15,796 bases of DNA from Thermoprotei archaeon (GTDB lineage Archaea > Thermoproteota > Thermoprotei > Thermofilales > Thermofilaceae). The stretch spans positions 1-15,796 of the forward strand of contig QMRZ01000024.1 of assembly GCA_003649495.1 (NCBI GenBank), in the 5' to 3' direction. This document shows positions 12,635 through 15,796 of the stretch, in pieces. The position numbers were made by a program, and so were the translations under genes. Each line of letters opens with the position of its first letter. The stretch's first letter is position 1. Under the pieces are notes generated by a model, which saw only the letters and a program-made list of their open reading frames with translations, was not told the origin of the DNA and searched no databases.

Positions 12635-13999
12635 CTACCCTTTAGAGATTTTAAAAGGCTTGTGGACTGGAGGATGGAGGAAGAGGTCGGGGATGGGGAG
12701 CGTAGAGACCGAATACAGGCCCAACGCCTCCCTAGGCGGAGATAGGTGGCGGTAAGCAGATGGGCTCTGCAGGTAGATCCCTGGCTCGAGCAGGGGAGGC
12801 ACCAAGTGCACTACCTTCTTTAGCTCACGCCCCCTATAGCCACAGCTAGGGCACTTGAAGCCCTTGCCCCTGCCAGCTGACTTCATCCTATGCCCGCAAC
12901 GAGGACAGCGGGGATTCCTAAGCTCCACGTGGGGCAGAGGCTTAAGCACCCTTAGGTACTCAACGTTCAGGGTGACTCGCCCCCTGTGCACGCGCACGCC
13001 TCCGCCCACCTCAACCAAGTCCCCCCTCTTCAGCCTTCTAGCAACCCTGGCTAGGTGGCCTGTCTCCCTGTAGACGGCACACTCCACGCGCCCCGTGGAG
13101 TCCTCGAGGCTAAAGATCACGTGCCCGCCCTTTATCACCGCCGGGCTGCTAGCTACTCTGCCTTTAACAACTACTGAATCGTAAGGCCTCACATCCGCAA
13201 TGCTCTTCAGCAGGGTTAGGTGCTGTCCTGTGGCCTGGTTGCTCTTGTAGATGATGGCCATCAGCGCACCCCACGCCTCACAGAGCCTCGGCGCTAGGGC
13301 GGAGAGGAGGAGGGGGTTAACGGATCTTATGCCAGCTATCACTGGGTCAGGGCCGTGTGGCGTCGCTAGGACTCTACCAGTTGCGTAATCTACGTTAGCG
13401 AAGATGTAAGGCCTCAACAGCCTATCAAGCTCCTCCACGTAGTCCTCCACCCCCCTACATCTCTCTCTGGCGATGAGGGGTCTGTACAGGAGGAGTTCGT
13501 AAGTATAACTGTGCAATGGGTATGCTCCTATGCTGGCCGCCGCCCCTACTACCCCCCTCTTACGCCCACCGATTACACGGGCTCCCACAGCCTTTAACAG
13601 CCGCCTCACAGAGTAGGGAGAGACTAGCTCCACTAGCGCGCGCCTATAGACCTCACGTAGCGGCTCAGCGCTCCCCACCACGAGCACGGCGGTAGCATCA
13701 GTCTTCCCGTGCCTCTCCGCCAACCTCTCAACGTAGCTCTTAACGAGCTCCTCGATAACCTCTAGATCCTCCCGCTCTACCCTCACATGAAGCGACACAG
13801 AGCCATTCCCCCTGGTCTTAAAGGGGATATTCGGGTTCAGCCTCACCAGATAGGGGTAGTCTACGAACTCGTAGCCAGCCTCAGCTAGGCGACGCGCTAG
13901 CAGCGCACCTAAGAATGTCGTACACATCCCCTCTGGACTGTCAATGTCGTCCAGGCCTATATGTAGGGTGATGCTCTCACTACCTCTCAAATCCTTCAA
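12635..13999 (-). CDS. tiaS: tRNA(Ile2) 2-agmatinylcytidine synthetase TiaS
   Basis: TiaS uses ATP and agmatine to modify C34 of the CAU-anticodon isoleucine tRNA so that it reads AUA. The enzyme is confined to archaea. The 454-residue product opens with HIGLDDIDSPEGMCTTFLG (13-31), the family's N-terminal signature. FKTRGNGSVSLHV (60-72) and the kinase-like central part include VIGGRKRGVVGAAASIG (142-158). An OB fold (about 275-352, VVVKGRVASSPAVIKGGHVI) follows. A zinc ribbon has Cys365, Cys368, Cys383 and Cys386 (CPRCG...CPSCG), and a C-terminal tail follows. These latter parts bind tRNA. The best start is a TTG at 13997-13999, overlapping the upstream RAM gene by 20 bases; another TTG three codons on is possible. 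The overlap implies co-transcription and perhaps coupled translation. Confidence 0.93.
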   Translation of the reverse strand: MKDLRGSESITLHIGLDDIDSPEGMCTTFLGALLARRLAEAGYEFVDYPYLVRLNPNIPFKTRGNGSVSLHVRVEREDLEVIEELVKSYVERLAERHGKTDATAVLVVGSAEPLREVYRRALVELVSPYSVRRLLKAVGARVIGGRKRGVVGAAASIGAYPLHSYTYELLLYRPLIARERCRGVEDYVEELDRLLRPYIFANVDYATGRVLATPHGPDPVIAGIRSVNPLLLSALAPRLCEAWGALMAIIYKSNQATGQHLTLLKSIADVRPYDSVVVKGRVASSPAVIKGGHVIFSLEDSTGRVECAVYRETGHLARVARRLKRGDLVEVGGGVRVHRGRVTLNVEYLRVLKPLPHVELRNPRCPRCGHRMKSAGRGKGFKCPSCGYRGRELKKVVHLVPPLLEPGIYLQSPSAYRHLSPPREALGLYSVSTLPIPDLFLHPPVHKPFKISKG

Positions 14000-14222
14000 C
14001 CGCTATCATCGTCAGAGTAGACCGCACTTTTTCAAGCCTCCTAATCTTGGACGTCACGACCTCCTTTAGATCCTCTGGGCGCTCCACCTTAACCTTCACG
14101 ACCAGGTCGTACACTCCATAGACGATGTAAGCCTCCGCTACCTCGGGAAACTCCCTCAGCTTCTCCAACACCTCCCTCTCAGCTCCTATCTCAGTACTAA
14201 CTAGCACGAACGCGGTCGACAT
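13980..14222 (-). CDS. Stand-alone AsnC/RAM-domain protein (small Lrp-like, no DNA-binding domain)
   Basis: The 80-residue protein consists only of the Lrp/AsnC ligand-binding (RAM) domain: TAFVLVSTEIGAEREVLEKL, then EVAEAYIVYGVYDLVVKVKV, and the closing STLTMIAVEGF. It has no helix-turn-helix. Such stand-alone domains form dimers or decamers, bind amino acids, and may co-assemble with full-length Lrp proteins. The frame opens with a GTG at 14240, but the ATG at 14222 aligns with the usual domain start and is 26 bases after the TATA-like GATATACC (14244-14251, minus). I therefore choose it. The gene overlaps TiaS by 20 bases and would be the first gene of the operon with TiaS and the aCPSF2-like nuclease. 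A role sensing a metabolite relevant to that operon is only inference. Confidence 0.85.
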   Translation of the reverse strand: MSTAFVLVSTEIGAEREVLEKLREFPEVAEAYIVYGVYDLVVKVKVERPEDLKEVVTSKIRRLEKVRSTLTMIAVEGFER

Positions 14223-14243
14223 CCCTGAGGGAGTCTTCACAGG

Positions 14244-14251
14244 AGGTATAT
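14244..14251 (-). promoter_or_regulatory. TATA-like box for the RAM-tiaS-aCPSF2 operon
   Basis: The minus strand reads GATATACC, about 26 bases before the ATG at 14222. A second candidate, GCTTAAGC near 14260-14267, would instead match the GTG at 14240. Confidence 0.35.
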
Positions 14252-14287
14252 CAAGTTTGGCTTAAGCTAGCTCGCGATTTAAGAGAG

Positions 14288-14643
14288 CGGCGGTGGTCAG
14301 CCGGTGGTAGCCCGCCTTCTGTTTCTAGGCGGGATTCGTCTGGGGGCCCACCCGGGCCTCGCCGCGGGAGCTCACAGGCCCCGCTTGGCCCTAGCCCGCG
14401 GGGCGGCCGTTTCAACCTCCTCCCCCGCCTCCTCAGCGGAAGGCCTCCGTTGCCGGAGGCCGACGGGGGGTAAGCCCCCACCGCCTCATCCCCATCGACG
14501 GGGGAGGGGTCTCGTTTCTGAGCCGTTGCCTGGGGATTCCCCCCACCGCCTTGCGGCGGCGCGGGCCCGCGGAGTGGCGGAGCTTCCTCAGGCCCCCCCG
14601 TCGCCGAGAGGGGCCCGGCGCCCGCCCACCGGCTGACCACCAG
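14288..14643 (-). ncRNA. rnpB: RNase P RNA (archaeal)
   Basis: This is the catalytic RNA that trims tRNA 5' leaders. Read on the minus strand, the two ends form a perfect 16-bp P1 helix (14626-14641 with 14292-14307). The conserved region I GAGGAAGCTCCGCC is at 14577-14590. Near the 3' end the hairpin CCCGCC/GGCGGG encloses AGAAACA and leads into ACAGAAGGCGGGCTACC (14306-14322), the conserved region V that pairs back to form P4. The AGAAACGAGAC segment (about 14509-14519) is a further conserved-type loop. The region is very rich in GC, unlike neighbouring genes. Several long frames across it translate into low-complexity Pro/Arg/Gly sequence and are not genes. End points come from P1 and a TATA-like box near 14664-14672 and are good to a few bases. 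Confidence 0.92.
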
Positions 14644-14663
14644 CAGTACAGGGAGACGGCTCC

Positions 14664-14699
14664 CCAAAAGGCTTTCGGCACTTGGAGAAACCCTTATTG
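14664..14699. promoter_or_regulatory. Divergent promoters for RNase P RNA and SRP RNA
   Basis: The minus-strand CCTTTTGGG (14664-14672) is about 25 bases before the RNase P RNA 5' end. The plus-strand CTTATTG (14693-14699) is 25 bases before the SRP RNA 5' end at 14721. Both RNAs start from a 77-base spacer. Confidence 0.45.
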
Positions 14700-14720
14700 C
14701 TTCGCGCCTCAACTCTTACA

Positions 14721-15050
14721 GGGCCCGGCGGGCTAAGCCCCGGGGGGCTGCCCCTCCCCCTAATCCGCAAACGGGGCATACGGCGGGGGGCGTTAACCCC
14801 TAGGGCTGTGTGCATGCGGCGCCGGTAGCGGCGCCCTCTGCGGCGATGACCCCCAGTCCCCGCGGACGGCCGCTGGTGGTAGGCCTCTCGGAGGAGAGGC
14901 CGAACCACCGACCGCCGAACCGGGTTAGGCCCGGAAGGGAGCAGCCCTAAGGCGGGGCGGCCGTGTTGCGGGGGGCGCTGGGAGTAGCCGCATGGCGTGC
15001 GCGCCGGCGCGCGCGTGCATGCTCCCTAGGGGGAGGCCGCCGGGCCCGCC
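14721..15050 (+). ncRNA. ffs: Signal recognition particle 7S RNA
   Basis: This is the RNA scaffold of the archaeal SRP, which targets secretory and membrane proteins. The ends pair as helix 1: GGGCCCGGCGG (14721-14731) with CCGCCGGGCCC (15037-15047). Helix 6, the SRP19 site, is GGCCTCTC-GGAG-GAGAGGCC (14882-14901) with a GNAR tetraloop. Helix 8, the SRP54 site, contains AGGCCCGGAAGGGAGCAGCC (from 14927) with its GGAA loop and the asymmetric AGCA bulge side. The length of about 330 bases is close to that of other archaeal SRP RNAs. The very high GC content and TATA box with correct spacing support the 5' end. The 3' end beyond helix 1 is uncertain by a few bases; the pyrimidine run TTCTC follows. 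Confidence 0.95.
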
Positions 15051-15084
15051 TTCTCACAAGTGAGGTAGAGCGGAGTTAGAAGAG

Positions 15085-15106
15085 AGAATGTTTAAAGAAT
15101 GTTTAA
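15085..15106. repeat. Tandem 11-bp direct repeat
   Basis: AGAATGTTTAA occurs twice back to back between the SRP RNA and the thermosome stop. On the minus strand this is part of a pyrimidine- and T-rich 3' region after the thermosome gene (including CTTTATTTTC at about 15123-15132) and may help transcript termination. Confidence 0.6.
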
Positions 15107-15137
15107 GAGAAGAGTATGAATATGAAAATAAAGCGTC

Positions 15138-15796
15138 TTAATCGAACTCGCTAGTCTTCTCCTCCTCTTCCTCTTTCTTCTCCTCTTTTTCCTTCTCCTT
15201 TTCCTCTAGTCTGGACGCAGCTATGATGTCATCTATCCTCAGTATCATCGTGGCCGCCTCCGTAGCAGCCTTGAGTGCCTGTAGCTTGACCACTAGCGGC
15301 TCTATCACGCCTAGCTCCCACATGTCAGCTACCTTACCAGCAAAGACGTCCACGCCGTACTTCCAGCCATCGGGCTTCTCGTGCGCGCTCCTGAGCTCGG
15401 CGAGTATGTCTATCGGGTCTAGACCGGCGTTCTCCGCGAGGGCCCTCGGTATAGTCTCCAGAGCATTGGCGTAAGCCTCAATAGCCAACTGCTCCCTGCC
15501 GCCTACCTGCGCAGCATACTTCCTGAGCTCCTTAGCCACCTCAGCCTCAGGCGCCCCACCTCCCGGCAGAACGTAGGGATCCTCGAGGACGTCAGCCACC
15601 ACGCTAAGCGCGTCTATCAGGTTCCTCTCAGCCTCGTCAACTGCCCTCTCTAGGCCGCCCCTCACTAGCACGCTGACTGCCTTGGGGTTGGGGCACCCCT
15701 CTACGAATACCATCTTCTCGTCAGCAACCTTCCTCTCCTCCACTAGCTTTGCAGTGCCTAGAGCATCTGGGCTAATATCCTCAACCTTAGTCACAA
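15138..15796 (-). CDS. thsB: Thermosome (group II chaperonin) subunit, C-terminal part
   Basis: About 219 codons of the C-terminal part are visible; the N terminus lies beyond the right edge. Group II chaperonins form double rings with a built-in lid that fold proteins by ATP hydrolysis in the cytoplasm. The visible part begins in the apical/intermediate domain (EDISPDALGTAKLVEERKVA) and continues through CPNPKAVSVLVRGG. The equatorial domain has EDPYVLPGGGAPE, QLAIEAYANALETIPRALAE, NAGLDPIDIL and AATEAATMILRIDDIIAA. It ends in a long Lys/Glu tail (about 25 residues, from LEEKEKEKEE to TSEFD) where many thermosomes carry Gly/Met repeats. Whether this is the alpha or beta subunit cannot be decided from this part, so the symbol is provisional. 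It converges with the SRP RNA gene. Confidence 0.93.
   Translation of the reverse strand, partial: VTKVEDISPDALGTAKLVEERKVADEKMVFVEGCPNPKAVSVLVRGGLERAVDEAERNLIDALSVVADVLEDPYVLPGGGAPEAEVAKELRKYAAQVGGREQLAIEAYANALETIPRALAENAGLDPIDILAELRSAHEKPDGWKYGVDVFAGKVADMWELGVIEPLVVKLQALKAATEAATMILRIDDIIAASRLEEKEKEKEEKKEEEEEKTSEFD

Noticed and set aside
14251..14908. Several overlapping long frames on both strands
   Set aside because: They translate GC-rich RNase P and SRP RNA sequence into low-complexity Pro/Arg/Gly products, and the RNA features explain the region.
1..15796. Mobile element, CRISPR array, toxin-antitoxin or defence system
   Set aside because: No transposase, integrase, terminal repeats at gene boundaries, regularly spaced repeats or defence-type proteins were seen; nearly all genes are conserved core functions.

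Overview
The window is archaeal and almost certainly from a hyperthermophilic member of the Thermoproteota/TACK group. The evidence is a hypusination-type initiation factor 5A, an archaeal triosephosphate isomerase, a Dph2-type diphthamide enzyme, TiaS, a PUA-containing NSUN6-like methyltransferase, an aCPSF2-type nuclease, a thermosome subunit and archaeal RNase P and SRP RNAs. The stable RNAs are far richer in GC than the surrounding genes. TATA boxes lie about 25 bases before most starts, which points to leaderless mRNAs. One tRNA appears to carry a non-canonical intron, a habit best known from Thermoproteota. I cannot name the genus.

Layout. The left edge (about 1-68) holds the GC-rich 5' part of a probable structured RNA on the minus strand behind a strong TATA box. 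It is followed by an AT-rich spacer and a 54-residue protein gene (243-407). Next are aIF5A (minus) and NAD kinase (plus), fired from one divergent promoter region. NAD kinase meets the tRNA m5C methyltransferase tail to tail. A second divergent promoter serves the methyltransferase and a URO-D-superfamily protein, followed by a GNAT acetyltransferase. tRNA-Arg(GCG) and triosephosphate isomerase are on the minus strand. A third divergent promoter separates the isomerase from a PflA-like radical SAM protein. That gene shares its stop tetranucleotide with a fused HAD phosphatase/polyprenol-kinase-like membrane protein. A fourth divergent promoter leads to Dph2, which overlaps an endonuclease IV-like protein tail to tail. 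Two Lrp/AsnC regulators converge at about 10545. tRNA-Pro(TGG) follows with a probable 22-base intron in its variable region.

The right third holds a minus-strand operon (stand-alone AsnC/RAM domain, TiaS, aCPSF2-like nuclease), RNase P RNA (minus), SRP 7S RNA (plus) and the C-terminal part of a thermosome subunit (minus, cut by the window edge).

The theme is core information processing: tRNA maturation and modification (RNase P, TiaS, the m5C methyltransferase, two tRNAs), translation factors and their modification (aIF5A, diphthamide on EF-2), RNA 3'-end processing, protein targeting and folding. Central-metabolism and lipid-carrier genes are scattered among these. I saw no mobile element, CRISPR array, toxin-antitoxin pair or prophage. 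The window is a compact chromosomal core region. The items most worth a second look are the tRNA-Pro intron, the HAD/kinase fusion, the unrecognised 54-residue protein, the structured RNA at the left edge and a palindrome between the endonuclease-like gene and an Lrp regulator.
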